NCBI GenBank assembly: GCA_037953625.1
Contig: CM075650.1
Coordinates: 120,387,706-120,451,705 of the forward strand
Origin: Crotalaria pallida
Taxonomy: Eukaryota > Streptophyta > Magnoliopsida > Fabales > Fabaceae
Direction of reading: 5' to 3'
DNA: 64,000 nucleotides
Made by a program: the position numbers and the translations under genes. Under the pieces are notes generated by a model. That model was not told the DNA's origin and did no database searches. It worked only from the letters and a program-made list of their open reading frames with translations. Of this stretch, positions 11,207-22,832 are shown piece after piece; the first letter of the stretch is position 1, and every line of letters begins with the position of its first letter.

Positions 11207-11949
11207 ATTTTCGTGCCAATGAATGAAAACGATAAGCACTGGTATCTCCTTGTCATAGACATTCATCGCGGTGAAAATATTATGCTTGACTCGTTACCTG
11301 CAAATGAAGACTCAAGGAAATTAATGATAAAAACTGTGGTAATTAAATTTGATCATCTAAATTAAGTATGCTTCTTTATTTATTCAAATTTCTAACCCAA
11401 TTCCAAATTTAATGTTTTTCTTTCGGTCATATTTATTGAAAAATTGTTGATGGATGACTTATTTTATTTCGGCGTACCAATCAAGCCGAAAATTTCTGAT
11501 TACCCAATTGTAGTGCCTGAAAATATTCCACTCCAAAGAATTGACTCGTAAGATAATTGCTATTAATACTTGAATATGAAAATAAATTATTTCTTTATAT
11601 ATGTATTTTAGTAATTAAATGTGATTGATAGTAATTCTATGCTGGTAGGAATGATTGTGGTGTACTCATTGGAGAATGGATGATGAAATATGATACTCGT
11701 GACAGGTACAATATCAATAATGTAAGTTTTACTTTACAAAATGATCAATCACAAAACACTAACCAATTATTCTTCATGAAACATTGACATACTTTTTTTT
11801 ATTATTAGGTAAATGATGATACAAGGATGAGGATAGCACTGGACTTGGTTTTGAAATCTCACAACACAAAGAAAGAGGAAATAATCTCGTTAGCATTTGC
11901 AAACTTGGAAAAATACAGGAAACATAAGAAGCGACTTCAGAAAACTTAG
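11207..11949 (+). pseudogene. Ulp1-like (C48) protease C-terminal half
   Basis: Four exon-like blocks with consistent splice phases: 11207-11338 (contains KHWYLLVIDIHRGENIMLDS), about 11434-11547 (ends PLQRIDS), 11649-11721 (NDCGVLIGEWMMKY) and 11809-11949 (ends KRLQKT and stop). The catalytic His-Trp, Asp, Gln and Cys signatures of the Ulp1/C48 fold are all present and no internal stop was seen. Ulp1 enzymes cleave SUMO; TE-borne relatives have unknown substrates. The N-terminal half is missing, a foldback MITE lies directly upstream, and the second block lacks a clear acceptor. I therefore treat it as a fragment of a MULE-borne gene. Confidence 0.6.
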
Positions 11950-12369
11950 AATGAAAATTTGTTCAAAACTTATTTATTTATTTATTATGCTTTCAATTTT
12001 AATTTTTTTGTGTTGTTTACGTTGACTAAATCATAGTTTAATTGATTTTGGATCATTTTATATTGTTAAATTAACTTATTACGTTTTTATTTATTTATTT
12101 ATAAAATTTATTACGTTTTTAGTTAAGAAAGAAAATAAGTGGTGTTCATTAAAAAAATAATTGACAAAATAAGTGGTAATAACAAAAAAAAAATAAGTAT
12201 AGGCAAGACTAGAACTCTTGACCTTCATGTAGGTGTAAAGTTAAGTTACCACAAGACCATTGTTGATGTTGTGTTTATAACTTGTATTTAGTAATTTTTA
12301 TAACAGTTATATAAAAGAGAATAAAAAAAAATAATTAAGTCATCTTCTCCTCCTTGAAACCTTAATCCC

Positions 12370-12790
12370 ATGTGCCCAAACAGCTATGGCAGCGGCAGCA
12401 CAGAGGAACTCCCCAAGACCGGCACAATCCGCTGTCGACGACGAGTCACCCGGGTGGGGTCATTTGGAAGTGTAATGACACCAACCGCTCCGGCTGCAAG
12501 GTTCGGTGGTTCCAAAACCGGAAGAAGAGGCGGCAGCGAGCAATGGCTGCCAACAGAGACGGGCGGCGCGAGAGAGCAACGAACGGAGACGGGGAGAACT
12601 GCGGCGGCTCGACGGGACAGCGAACGGAGACAGCGTCGCGCGAACGGAGACAGCGCCGCGAGAACGACATTAGAGGGCGGCGGCGCAAACGGGGTAAATA
12701 CGACGGAAGGCAAGGGAAGGGGGAGAGACGGTGGAGATGGGGAGAGACGGTGGAGATGTGGAGATGGGGAGAGACGGTGGAGATGACACT
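12370..12790. other. GC-rich exon-like island near right TIR
   Basis: A GC-rich block with several overlapping open frames on both strands. It ends in a tandem GGAGATGGGGAGAGACGGT-type repeat (about 12721-12785). It mirrors the island at 6785-7115 and probably belongs to the MULE. No protein is recognised. Confidence 0.3.
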
Positions 12791-12949
12791 CATGCTTTTT
12801 AGGATCTTATCAAAAAAGAATATCAGCAAGTTATTATGGGATTTGCTTAGCTGTCATGGAGAAGGTGATTGTGAAGGAGAAGTTCAATGAAGATATGGAG
12901 AGACTACATGGGAACAGAGAAGAGATTTATTATTTTATTTTTAATTTGA

Positions 12950-13135
12950 AAAGTTAATTTTTTTTTGTTAACTATGGTTGAGTTAAAAATTAAAAATTGC
13001 AAAATAGTCCTTACTATATAATAGCTAAGCAAACACTTCATATGCCAACTAGATTTAAAAATCATACATGTCCTATTGTGATTGGTACATGTATAGATGG
13101 CATGAGTGCCATTTAGAATATAATTGGCATCAAAG
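12950..13135 (-). repeat. Right TIR of Mutator-like element
   Basis: Inverted counterpart of 6532-6725. It contains GGCATGAGTGCC at 13099-13110 and the outer GGCATCAAAGCAAATCCC. Confidence 0.5.
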
Positions 13136-13138
13136 CAA

Positions 13139-13524
13139 ATCCCTTATTTATAAAATTGGAAACTTGGAATAAATTGATTTTGTATAGTATATAATTGATT
13201 TTGACTCATTAGGAATCAAACCAACAAAGTACATAATGGATTAGTATATAATCTCAATATTTTTTTTTGATATTTAAGATTTGAATCATTTTTTTAAATA
13301 TTAGAATCAGTTAAATATTTAAAATTTGAATTCATGATTGAAAAAAGTAGTTAATGGATTCCTAAAATTTTGCTTTTCTTTTATTTTTATCTTCACACAA
13401 TATATAGAATATTTTTTAAATGTTTTTAATTATTTAAAAAAACAAAAAATTTAGAAAAAAACTATGGAAGAGACACCTCAGCATTTTTTGAATTGCAAGT
13501 ATTGTCTTTTTATATTATATATAA
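13139..13524. repeat. Repeat block B, copy 1
   Basis: About 385 bp, near-identical to 15805-16180. Its right end (TTTTTGAATTGCAAGTATTG to ATATATAA) is also shared with the right end of Helitron H1, so on the minus strand it looks like a Helitron 5' end. Helitron H2 has inserted at its edge. Confidence 0.7.
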
Positions 13525-15015
13525 CTAGCTCTTACCCCGTGCAATGCACGGATTGTTGATATTAAATTTTTTTATATAAAATATTTTAAATTAAAGATTA
13601 TTATTATTTTTAATGTAAAGTAAAGATTATTATTAAACAATAACAAAAATAATTATAAAAAAAGGATTATTCAATATACTTTATTATGATAAATAAAAAA
13701 TTATTATTATTATTTTGATTTTTTTTGTTTGATGGTATTATGAGAATAGTCAATGATAAATCATAATATCCCTTATTTCATTGGAGATCAATTCTTTGGA
13801 AGATAATGATGGTTCGTTTTTTAATATTATATTTATTTATGTATAGATCAATATTAAATTAATGTATTCCTTATTTAGTTGATCGATAATTAACATGTTT
13901 TATTAATTAGAGTGAAATCAAAATTAAACTTTTTTATTTTTATCCTGTGTAATGCACGGATTATTAATATTTAAATATTTTAAAGTAAAGATTATTATTA
14001 AACAACAATAAAAAATGAGCTTGTTGAAAAATTTTGTACTTCCTTATATAAATGAAAAATATTTTTTATCTGAGATTTTCCTTATTTATTCAATGGATAA
14101 ATTAACGTTTTTATACTTGATTATTAAAATTTAAGGATAAATAGGAATATCCACTATTTCGTAGAACATGAAGACGACATTGAAATTGTTATTTTTGACT
14201 ATCTTGGTTAACACATTGCATTTTATTATGAATATAATGTTGGCTCTTTTTTTATATATTTAATATTATATTTGTCTATGTATAGATGAGTATTAAATTA
14301 ATGTATTACTTATTTAGTTGATCGATGAATTGACACGTTTTATCATGATATTATGATTAATTATTAGAGTGAAATGAAAATTAAACTTTTTTATATTTTT
14401 TGTTTGATGGTATTATGAGTAGATTTAAAGATAAATCAAAATATTTTTTATTGCATAAGACATGATAATTTAGCATATTTTAAATATAATTATCACATCT
14501 AATATGAAAAATTATATATAATTAAACCAAAATTATAAATTTTGATTTTTTATTGGATAATATTATAAGATATTTTTTATATTTATTTGATGGATAAATT
14601 AATATTTTTTTACCATTAATATTTTTTTAATATAATTATCACATTTATTATTATTATTATTATTATTATTCATATTTAAATATTTTGATATTTTTCATCA
14701 TTTATCTTATCTCATGACAAAAACGGAAAAAAAATCATAAATAAAACGAAAAACATTATTTCTTCAAACAGACAAAAGAGTCACCAAAATTATCTCACCG
14801 AATACGACCAGGGTATTTCTTCCTAATCCTAGGAGGCTTAGCCCTTCTCTTCTTTGAAAAGAGAAAAGGATCAATTATTTGCATATTCTTTCAACAAAGA
14901 ATAATCAAAGTAAGTATGTATAACAACTTACCAAAATTTTTTTAAAAAAAAAAACTTACCAAGGTCATGCTCTTGTTTGAAGTAACTCATTGTTGTCATT
15001 CTTCCTAAAAATAGC

Positions 15016-15209
15016 ATTAAGCAAAAGTCAATTAAAAGTATAACAAAATATGCATCATCTAATAAGTAATTCATCAAACACTCAAAAATCAAAATTAAGA
15101 GCTCTAAGTAGAGGAATAAACAAAAGTCAATTAAAAGTATAACAAAATATGCATCATCTAATAAGAAATTCATCAAACACTCAAAAATCAAAATTAAGAG
15201 CTTTAAGCA
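15016..15209. repeat. Tandem repeat, 2 x about 101 bp
   Basis: Two copies (about 15016-15107 and 15117-15209) with few differences, containing AACAAAATATGCATCATCTA. The minus-strand open frame over them (14928-15323) is simply the repeat read twice and is not taken as a gene. Confidence 0.85.
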
Positions 15210-15502
15210 AAGGAATGAGGGAAAAAATAAAATAAAAGAGAGAATTTGGAGAAGAGAATTCTTAGAATTAGATAGAACTTTAAAAATTGTATGGGAGAGC
15301 CTATTATATATATATATATACATATAGTGATTTTTTTAATATTTTTTAAATATTTTTGTTGAGGATAATGATTTGTTCAACAAATCGAGGATAATGATTT
15401 CACATACAGATAATGATTATATAAATTTAAATAATTAATTTAATTTCAATTTGTATTTTGGTTAGAGATAATATTATTTACCTATAAACTCTCTGATGCG
15501 AG

Positions 15503-15590
15503 GAAAGCTTCACAGGACAAACGTGGAAAGCTTCACAGGACAAACGTGGTGCCTCGAAAATTTCTAGGCAAACGTGGTGCCTCGAAAAGG
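15503..15590. repeat. Short tandem duplications near H2 end
   Basis: AAAGCTTCACAGGACAAACG is repeated at about 15505 and 15528. The overlapping CAAACGTGGTGCCTCGAAAA is repeated at about 15541 and 15570. Confidence 0.8.
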
Positions 15591-15615
15591 GATCCTTTTA
15601 TATATAGATAGTAGA

Positions 15616-16185
15616 TTGGGTCATTTTTTTCTTTTCTTTTTTTTTTTTGATAATTTTTTTCTTTTTTAAATCATAACCATTGTAATATTCGAAATCAATT
15701 TCAAATTATACTATCTTAATCTTATACTTGAAGAATATTTGTTAAAATCAAGTAGTTTTTCATCGTTTAATCTACATATCCATAATTCTTTTCAGGATTT
15801 TTTATTATTTATAAAATTGGAAACTTGGAATAAATTGATTTTGTATGGTATATAATTGATTTTGACTCATTAGGAATCAAACCAACAAAGTAGTTAATGG
15901 ATTAGTATATAATCTCAATATTTTTTTTTATTTAAGATTTGAATCATTTTTTAAATATTAGAATCAGTTAAATATTTAAAATTTGAATGCATGATTGCAA
16001 AAAGTAGTTAATGGATTTCTAAAATTTTGCTTTTCTTTTATTTTTATCTTCACACAATATATAGCAATATTTTTTAAATGTTTTTAATTATTTAAAAAAA
16101 CAAAAAATTTAGAAAAAACTATGGAAGCGACACCTCAGCATTTTTTGAATTGCAAGTATTGTCTTTTTATATTATATATAATTGA
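15616..16185. repeat. Blocks A+B contiguous: MULE empty site
   Basis: Block A (15617-15803, as at 6349-6530) runs directly into block B (15805-16180, as at 13139-13524) with nothing between. The first copy has the 6.6-kb Mutator-like element exactly at this junction. This copy therefore looks like the pre-insertion arrangement, in tandem with the occupied one. Confidence 0.7.
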
Positions 16186-18261
16186 TGATTTGTAAATCTG
16201 ATTCGGCAAATGGTTAATTATATGAAATTTTTTTTCTATTTTACTATTAATAAAACTATTTATGTTTTCTTTCTTAACTAACAATAATGGTAAGAATGAG
16301 TTTTGAAATTTCAAATACATCAACATATTTAACCCATAGTCACTCTTACTCTCTTTATTTTTTCAACAATTAAAAAAAAATATTTTCTACTCAAATATTC
16401 ATTTGTAGCTAAATTTTTTTAATAAAGTCCTGGGTTTTTAAAATTATCAATTAATGTTTTCAAGTGTAAACAATATCTAAATATGTCTTCAAGGTCAAAT
16501 AATTTTTTTAATTTTTTATAGATTATAATATTTTTGAAATTAAGTCCTTAAAAACTTTTATAGACCTTTAATTTCTTAAAATTTAAAGGGATAAATTTAA
16601 AAATTTCAAATATGAGACGACATATTTTAAAACTAACCCTCATTAATAATGCTTTATTTGTATGGATCTATATATTTAAAACTTTTTAATCACAAGGCCC
16701 TAATTAACAACTTAAGAAATATGGACCCGTTTAAAAATTAACACTTTCATTCCTACCATTTTTCTCATTAAACCGTATTATTGCATGTAAATATCATAAT
16801 TCGAACAATCCACATTTTTATTTATTAGTGTCTTTTTTTGTCTACATTGTTCTATAGATTTCATTACTATTGTCACTTCCTTTAAAATATTATCTCATAA
16901 TTTTTAGTAGAGATTATCATTTTTCTTTATTTAATTCCTAGTAGATATAATTCAGTAAATGCATGCAATTCAAAACAGAATTACAACAACCAAATGAAAA
17001 GGAATTACCTTTAGAAAAAATGGAGAATGTACCGACAGTATAAATTTTCTTTTTTACATCATTAGTGCATCATTTATCATTCATCCATTTATGGTCATCG
17101 ACTTCTACATTAAAGTAATAGTGGATGATGGACGGATAGTGTAAAAAACTTTACATCGTCAGTGCATGTTGTACCTGTATGATCTCACGGCTTATGTGGT
17201 CATGGCACAATACAACAACAATATTCACAAATTACAAGCATGTTGTATTTGCGCTCATGATCACAAACTGATTCTCAAAATTATATTTCCTCATTTTACA
17301 TTTATACAACGACTCATACATGCCAATCAATTACCGTTTAAGTACAAGTTGGAAATAAACAAAAATGAAATAACAGATTAAATCATAGAAAATACACAGA
17401 AAACATAAACCTATTTGTGAAAAAGGAGAAAGCGCGGCTGTTTGTTGCGTGAGGAGAAGAAAGGGGAGAATGGGCCGGTTTTGCTGCTGAATCTGGGTTT
17501 TGGGCCAAAAAGGCCCAACATCTTTTTTTTTTGTTTTCAAAACTTGTTTTTTGTATATATTTATACCAACAGAAAAGAAAAAAAAACATCCCCTACCTCT
17601 TGTTATCACCAAAAAAAAAAGAAAGAGAAAAATAATGTATATTAGTTAAATAATGTATCAAAACAAAAATTTTATTTATTATATTTTTTTATCATTTATT
17701 TTTTTTATATTAATTTTTTTATTATATGTTTTTTGAATAAAATTTTAACTAAACGAATTATTTACAAAATATAATTTTGACGACGGACAAAATTGGATGT
17801 CAACAATTTTTTATGGAATACTCAAAAGGTTGGGTGTCAACAATTCTTGTCCAATTTTTTCTTTGGATTCTTAGCCCTTTTGCTTAAAGAAAAAAAGAAT
17901 GAAGGTAAGATTATAGTAAAATTAAGTCATTTAAATATCTTTTTTAATCTATTAGTGGTTTAGTGCATTGATTTATCTAAATAGTAAACAAATCTGAAAT
18001 AAATAACTATAAATGTAAATGTCATTTTTGGGAAGATACGATGGGGAAAATTAAAAAAAAAATTGACATATATAAATACTTATTTCTGAACTCTATAAAA
18101 GAAAATATACAATATATTAATAGAAATTCTTGATTGCTAATTATTTTTTTTAACAAGTGATATGAAATGACGTCCTCATTATTATAAATCAAATAAAGTG
18201 CGCAAACCTGAAGCGAGAATGGTATACACAAACTAGTAGCTAGGGTTGTCGTCTATTGCAC
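16186..18261. other. AT-rich stretch without supported gene
   Basis: No coding sequence. At about 17020-17165 inverted-repeat-like ends (ACCGACAGTATAAATTTTC, and TTTACATCGTCAGT on the right) suggest a small MITE; similar motifs recur at 24200-24335. Confidence 0.4.
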
Positions 18262-18714
18262 ATGTTTACCTCAAAGAGATGTCGTTGTTGTCGTGGAGGA
18301 ACAAAAAACTCAAATCCTAATGAGCAAAGTGATAATGGAAAGGGCAAAAATCAATGTTGCATTGTAAAAGGAATGAAAGGATTGGTTGGTTCCAAAAAGA
18401 AGAATGGTTCATCTAGTTCAACGGTGAACTCAGACCATGTTGATGAAGAGCATCCTTCAAACAATCCTCAATATCTGCCAATGCTATCTCCTCAAATACC
18501 ACCATGTCATCAAATGCCATGTTACCCTCAGTATCCTCCAATGCCATATCCCCATAATAATAATGCTCCAATTGATGAGTATCACTATACTACACAGCAT
18601 CCATACCCTCATCCTCCTACATATAATCCATATCTCCATCCAATGCAATATCGAGTACCCTTCCAAGATACGTTTAGCGATGAAAACCCAAATGCTTATT
18701 GCTACATAATGTAA
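18262..18714 (+). CDS. HIPP-like C-terminal region with CaaX box
   Basis: 150-aa open frame from the ATG at 18262. The N-terminus is Cys/Arg/Lys-rich (KRCRCCRGG). The middle is Asn/Ser/Lys-rich, followed by a Pro/Tyr/His-rich tail (PQYPPMPYPH). It ends FSDENPNAYCYIM and stop. CYIM fits the CaaX prenylation box, and ENPNAC.IM-type endings are typical of heavy-metal-associated isoprenylated plant proteins. The HMA metal-binding domain (CxxC) that normally precedes this region was not found upstream. This may be the last exon of a truncated HIPP gene or a shortened derivative that would be prenylated and membrane-associated. Whether it is expressed cannot be told. Confidence 0.55.
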   Translation: MFTSKRCRCCRGGTKNSNPNEQSDNGKGKNQCCIVKGMKGLVGSKKKNGSSSSTVNSDHVDEEHPSNNPQYLPMLSPQIPPCHQMPCYPQYPPMPYPHNNNAPIDEYHYTTQHPYPHPPTYNPYLHPMQYRVPFQDTFSDENPNAYCYIM

Positions 18715-20260
18715 TGTGTGTGATGACTTCAAGTGTGTGGTGCAATTGAGAGCTCTTTGATGCAAAAGGAGTGCGCTGTTTTAGTTTTTTTTTTTTAAAG
18801 AGTAATAATAGTTTGCTTTATTAATAATTTAGACACTTATTCCGACTTTTGGGATATTATTATATATTCAGGGATGTGTGATCGCATTTTGATTAAGCTA
18901 CTAAGGTTTAGGTAATCAAGTAAGTTCTTTCAGTCTCATTTGTTATTTATGCTTTTGGTATTTATCAACCAACAACTAACTGTTATTGCATTGCTTATGG
19001 TTATTGGAATAGAACTTTAAAAAAAAAAATTTGTTCCACATACAAACACAATTACCAATCCTAATTTTTGCGTAAATAAAATGGTAAAATAATGTTTGAA
19101 CATAAATTGATCTCATGGAAAACTATTCATACTTCTCACCAATAGACCAATCCTAATGGCTTTTAAATTAACACAGTTTCTCGTCCTTTTATCTTGGTAA
19201 AAGTCAAAGTAATCAACAAAACTAAGAGAATATCTTTTTGATATAATATACGATTCTATTTTCAAAATAAAATATAATGTATGATTCATTCATTAATTAC
19301 AAATTTCTATCTCACAAATTTCCATATAATTTTACAATCTTTAAGATTTTTCATTAATTATTTTTAAGATTTTTAATATAATATACAATTTTTAAGATTT
19401 TTCATTAATTATTTTTAATCCCAGATGCAATAAGGTCTCATCCGATGCAATTTGGTAGTATGATTTACTCATTTGAGTTTAGCTTTGATTTGCAAAAACT
19501 CAAATTATTCTTGAACCATTTGAGTTTGAGGGAATATTATAATATGTAGGTTGTAATTAGGATAATTAGTTAAAATTACTTTAGTCTTTATTATTATGTA
19601 CTTCTCCTATATATAGGATTATGACTGTCACCTTTTGTATTAAACACACATTCAACATATATATCATATTTCCTATTTTCTAATACGTGCAAGGTTCCAT
19701 TTTTTAGAGATTTCATGAACACATTTTTTATATAAAAAATTATATTTTTTATAACTATATGAGCATTTTGTCTTGATAAGAATTAAAATAAATATAAAAA
19801 TATAGGGGAAAAAATACAACCTGATCCCAAATTTTAACATGAGACGGTTTTTGTTCTTGAAGAATAAAAATTCTCAAATTGGTTCTTAAAACCTTAAATA
19901 TGCTCAATTTTATCTTGTATGTCCCTAAAATTTATTTACATATAAAAAAATAATTTGTCCTTCATTTAAATTTGAATTTTCTTAACCATAGCTTTTAGGA
20001 TCGAGGATAAAAGCCTAAAAAAAAAAAAATTATAACAAATTTCTTATCCTGAACAATGAACATGTTCCTAAAAACTCCAAGATCAACTTAGTTTTAAGAA
20101 ATGAAAATTGCTCTTAACGTGCACAGTCCTAATCATCTTATGGCTGAACGCAAAACATTAAATGGAATTTGAATGCAAGCAGTGTCTTAACAACCGAAAA
20201 CAAAAATGATGTAACATACATTTAATATATACAGTAATAAGAAATTTCCCTCGCTTTTCC
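18715..20260. other. 3' flank and AT-rich intergenic DNA
   Basis: Contains a T-run after the CaaX gene and a local duplication of AAGATTTTTCATTAATTATT (about 19346 and 19397). No gene is supported. Confidence 0.5.
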
Positions 20261-21869
20261 CTACATCCCATTATAATCTCTCATTTTTATAAGTGATTGC
20301 CATTTAGAACAGTACAAGAGGCGTGCCTCAGAAAAAAGTCAGAGCTTATTCGAGGCTATCCAAGGGACAGGTTTATCATGCATATCAGTCCCAAGGCCAC
20401 TCACATCATCCAGCAGCACAAAACTTCTACTTCCAAATTCTAGCTACTAATTCTTATATCTTTTTCACTACTAGTTCTAGCACTTAAATTGTGCAACTCA
20501 ATGAATTCCCTCAAATCAATCCATTTTAAGTTTAACAGAATCATCTAGCAGCAAAGTCACTCTAGCATTCCAACAATCCTCCACTGAAATTGAGTAACTT
20601 TATTTGATATTAGAGACTTGATTATACTAAATACATTACCATTCATTACCAAAATAGCTAAATAGCTACAAATTCAGAAAACTTTTACAAGTTGCTTGCA
20701 TTCCGGAGAAAGAAGGAAGGATATTGCGTAGAGTTAAGTTAGGTAGCATTTGATAAACATTTCAGAACATGATGGAACCAAATACTATATGGTTTCCATT
20801 ATGTGCTTGGTGTATTTTATAAACAGAGCAGAACAAGACAAGATAGGATAATAGACAGAAAAGTGTAACAACATTTTGGTTCCACCCAACAGAACAAAAC
20901 ATTCTGTAGTGTATAATATCTTCTTCCCTGTTCTATCTGCACACCTAATGCTACCTTACTATCTAGTAATGGAATTAAACCGCTTCTTACTATCAATTGA
21001 GCCTCTACTGACTATTTTCCCTACAGCTTGTTACCAAGAGAACAATAAAAAAACAGTTACCGTAGAATCACTGATTAGTAATTACTGAATGAGTCAGCAT
21101 GATAGTTAAGGAAAACTAAGATATCTTCTTCTTTTTTTTTTAAAAAAAAAAAAGAAATATTATTAGAAAAGAAAGGGGAACATTACAAGAAGAGGATAAG
21201 AAATCCTCCGAATAATAAAAGAAACAACTAAAAACTATGCAAAGGGGTCATGCATCACCACGTGCCAATCTCTCTGCAAATCTACCATAAGAAGATCCCT
21301 ATAAAAAAGAGAAAACTAAGGTAATTAAGAACAAAAGGAAAAGAAAACTAAGATAATCAAGAACAGAAGAAAAAAATACACTGAACATAAACTCATCAGC
21401 ACATCAAACGGAAACAGTTGAAATTAAGGCAAACACAAAGATCATCAAAAGTTCCAATCGATCATACTCATACACTTGTATTCAAAGATGCCACAAAGAG
21501 AGTATGGTTCATCTTCATTCTATTTATTAGAGATTCTTCAAAATGAACTACCACAAGCATGAATAAACAGCTTTCTTGTGCAACAGTATCCGAAAAAAGG
21601 GACAAAAATTAGATTGAAGTCTCAAAGGAAAATGGAGAAAAGAAAAAGAAAAAATGATCATTATTTTCTTTGGAGCAACAAAATTAATGACCTGAAACCT
21701 AATATTTCAACCTAACTAACAGTGATACTAATTACCTCATTAAGCGTAAACCATTTCAAATTTTCAATTACCAAGCAACAATAACTAGGGAATTTGAATA
21801 TTTGATCAATAAATTAGGGAGAAAAAAAACATTTCAGTAAAATATATAGCATAAGGTTAGGTTAACAGT
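20261..21869. other. Unassigned, possible CACTA interior
   Basis: No recognised protein. A T-run/A-run pair at about 21131-21152 is followed by a stretch beginning AAAGGGGAACATTACAAG that looks transcript-derived. It may be interior of the transposon ending at 22713, but the left terminus was not found. Confidence 0.3.
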
Positions 21870-22117
21870 AATTTACTTCAAAAGCCTTTCGTGCAGCTGA
21901 TTCACAATTCGGGTAAGCCTTTCGTGCAACTGATTCACTGTAAGCACCGGGAACCCCCTGAAACACATACAATACTAATCTATATAAAAAAAATTAATTT
22001 AATTTTATTATTTTTTTAAAGGAGAAAATAGAAAATGGAAGTACAGTACCTGATATGCAACACGAAGGCGCGAATTATCGGAGACTGTACTAGAGAGCTG
22101 CGACGATGACAAAGGCC
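21870..22117 (-). pseudogene. Arogenate/prephenate dehydratase fragment
   Basis: Two minus-strand exon-like blocks with GT/AG borders: 22117-22050 encodes ...SDNSRLRVAYQ and the next, from 21957, encodes GVPGAYSESVARKAYPNCE. RVAYQ-GVPGAYSE at an exon junction is the start of the catalytic domain of plant arogenate dehydratases, plastid enzymes of phenylalanine synthesis. Only about 40 residues remain. A tandem duplication of GAATCAG.TGCACGAAAGGCT then changes the frame, and a stop follows. The fragment lies next to a CACTA-type transposon end, which suggests capture by that element. Confidence 0.65.
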
Positions 22118-22253
22118 CTGAAATTAAAACCCTCACATATAAATATCAATTATTTTTTGATAAAGCCTCACATGCATGTGTTCTACTGATCAACATTTTT
22201 ATGTGTTCACCACGAACTGAGAGATGGAAAAGAGGAAGAAGAAATATGCACCA

Positions 22254-22379
22254 AGGGCACTGGTCGCAGGGGACTTGGTCAAAGGGAAGGCACGGTCGTC
22301 GGGGGTGTTGGGGGAGGGCGCCGTCGTCGTGGGTGTTGAGCGGAGTGGAAGTGGGAGTGGAAGGGGAGTGTGGTATCAT
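22254..22379 (-). pseudogene. Possible first exon upstream of ADT fragment
   Basis: Open from an ATG at 22379 (MIPHSPSTPTSTPL...) to a donor-like GTGCAT at about 22253. It is rich in Ser/Thr/Pro like an organelle-targeting leader. It may have served as first exon for the dehydratase fragment or for a transposon gene; this is inference. Confidence 0.3.
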
Positions 22380-22424
22380 AGTGAAATGAATTGAAAGGGT
22401 ATATGGAAAAATGAAAAGGATTTA

Positions 22425-22713
22425 GCGAGGGCTTTACCGAGTGCATGGCAATTTATTGTTACCGAGGGTCACAATCCCTATGTAATATCGAGGGCCGGTA
22501 ATGTTCCTCGGTAACTTTTATTGATTAAAATTTAATATTTATTTTGATATTTTCAAGAGAATTTTCGACGGAATGACCCTCGGTAATTTTTTAATTAGGC
22601 TGTAAAAATTTTTATCGTTATCGAGGGCTCATTCTCTCAGTAATTCTATCTTTATCGACGGACATGGTGGTTCTCGGTAATTGTCGTCGGTAATATTGTT
22701 TATTTTTGTAGTG
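22425..22713 (-). mobile_element. CACTA (En/Spm) terminus
   Basis: The minus strand from 22713 reads CACTACAAAAATAAACAATA, the classic CACTA terminus. Inside it are many short subterminal repeats in both directions (ACCGAGG, CCTCGGTAA, GACGG). The next bases on the plus side are AAA, a possible 3-bp TSD. The matching left terminus was not found. Confidence 0.7.
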
Positions 22714-22832
22714 AAAATATTGTATTGAGATTAAATTTTTGGAAAATCAATTTAGCCCGTTCAACGTTACATAAATATTAACGACTCCAAAACATAAATA
22801 TTAAAGATTCCCCATTGAAATCCCAAAAACCC

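Larger units (their letters stand above)
6532..13135. mobile_element. Mutator-like element with Ulp1 relics
   Basis: Long inverted ends: the left end starts GGTGAATGCTTCCATGCC and the right end, read inverted, starts GGGATTTGCTTTGATGCC. The similarity continues through GGCATCAATGCC/GGCACTCATGCC to a shared TTTGCAA...CAT.GTTAA...A-run about 180 bp in. Long TIRs and Ulp1 protease domains together recall Ulp1-carrying MULEs (KAONASHI/KI-type). No MURA transposase was recognised. GC-rich exon-like islands sit just inside both TIRs (6790-7110, 12370-12790). A copy of the flanks without the element exists at 15616-16185. I could not identify a clean 9-bp target duplication. Confidence 0.5.
13525..15615 (-). 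mobile_element. Non-autonomous Helitron (H2)
   Basis: On the minus strand it starts TCTACTATCTATATATAAAA (from 15615). It ends with the hairpin CCGTGCATTGCACGG, eight bases and CTAG at 13525-13528. It is inserted between A (13524) and T (15616), as Helitrons do. It is 2,091 bp long, very AT-rich and has no Rep/Hel sequence. A second decayed hairpin-like motif (TGTGTAATGCACGG, about 13946-13959) and an (ATT)n run (about 14649-14670) lie inside. Confidence 0.8.

Noticed and set aside
12185..12270. tRNA-like stretch (AGAACTCTTGACCTTCATGTAGG) suggesting a SINE.
   Set aside because: No clear A/B box pair, no poly-A or short repeat tail and no TSD could be defined.
12470..12560. A frame reading VRWFQNRKKRRQ resembles homeodomain helix 3 (WFQNRR).
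   Set aside because: Only about a dozen residues match, nothing before it resembles helices 1-2, and the block is GC-rich with open frames on both strands. Probably chance.
14928..15323. 131-aa minus-strand frame with a repeated hydrophobic peptide.
   Set aside because: It is the 101-bp tandem repeat of Helitron H2 read twice, in AT-rich DNA without a start context.
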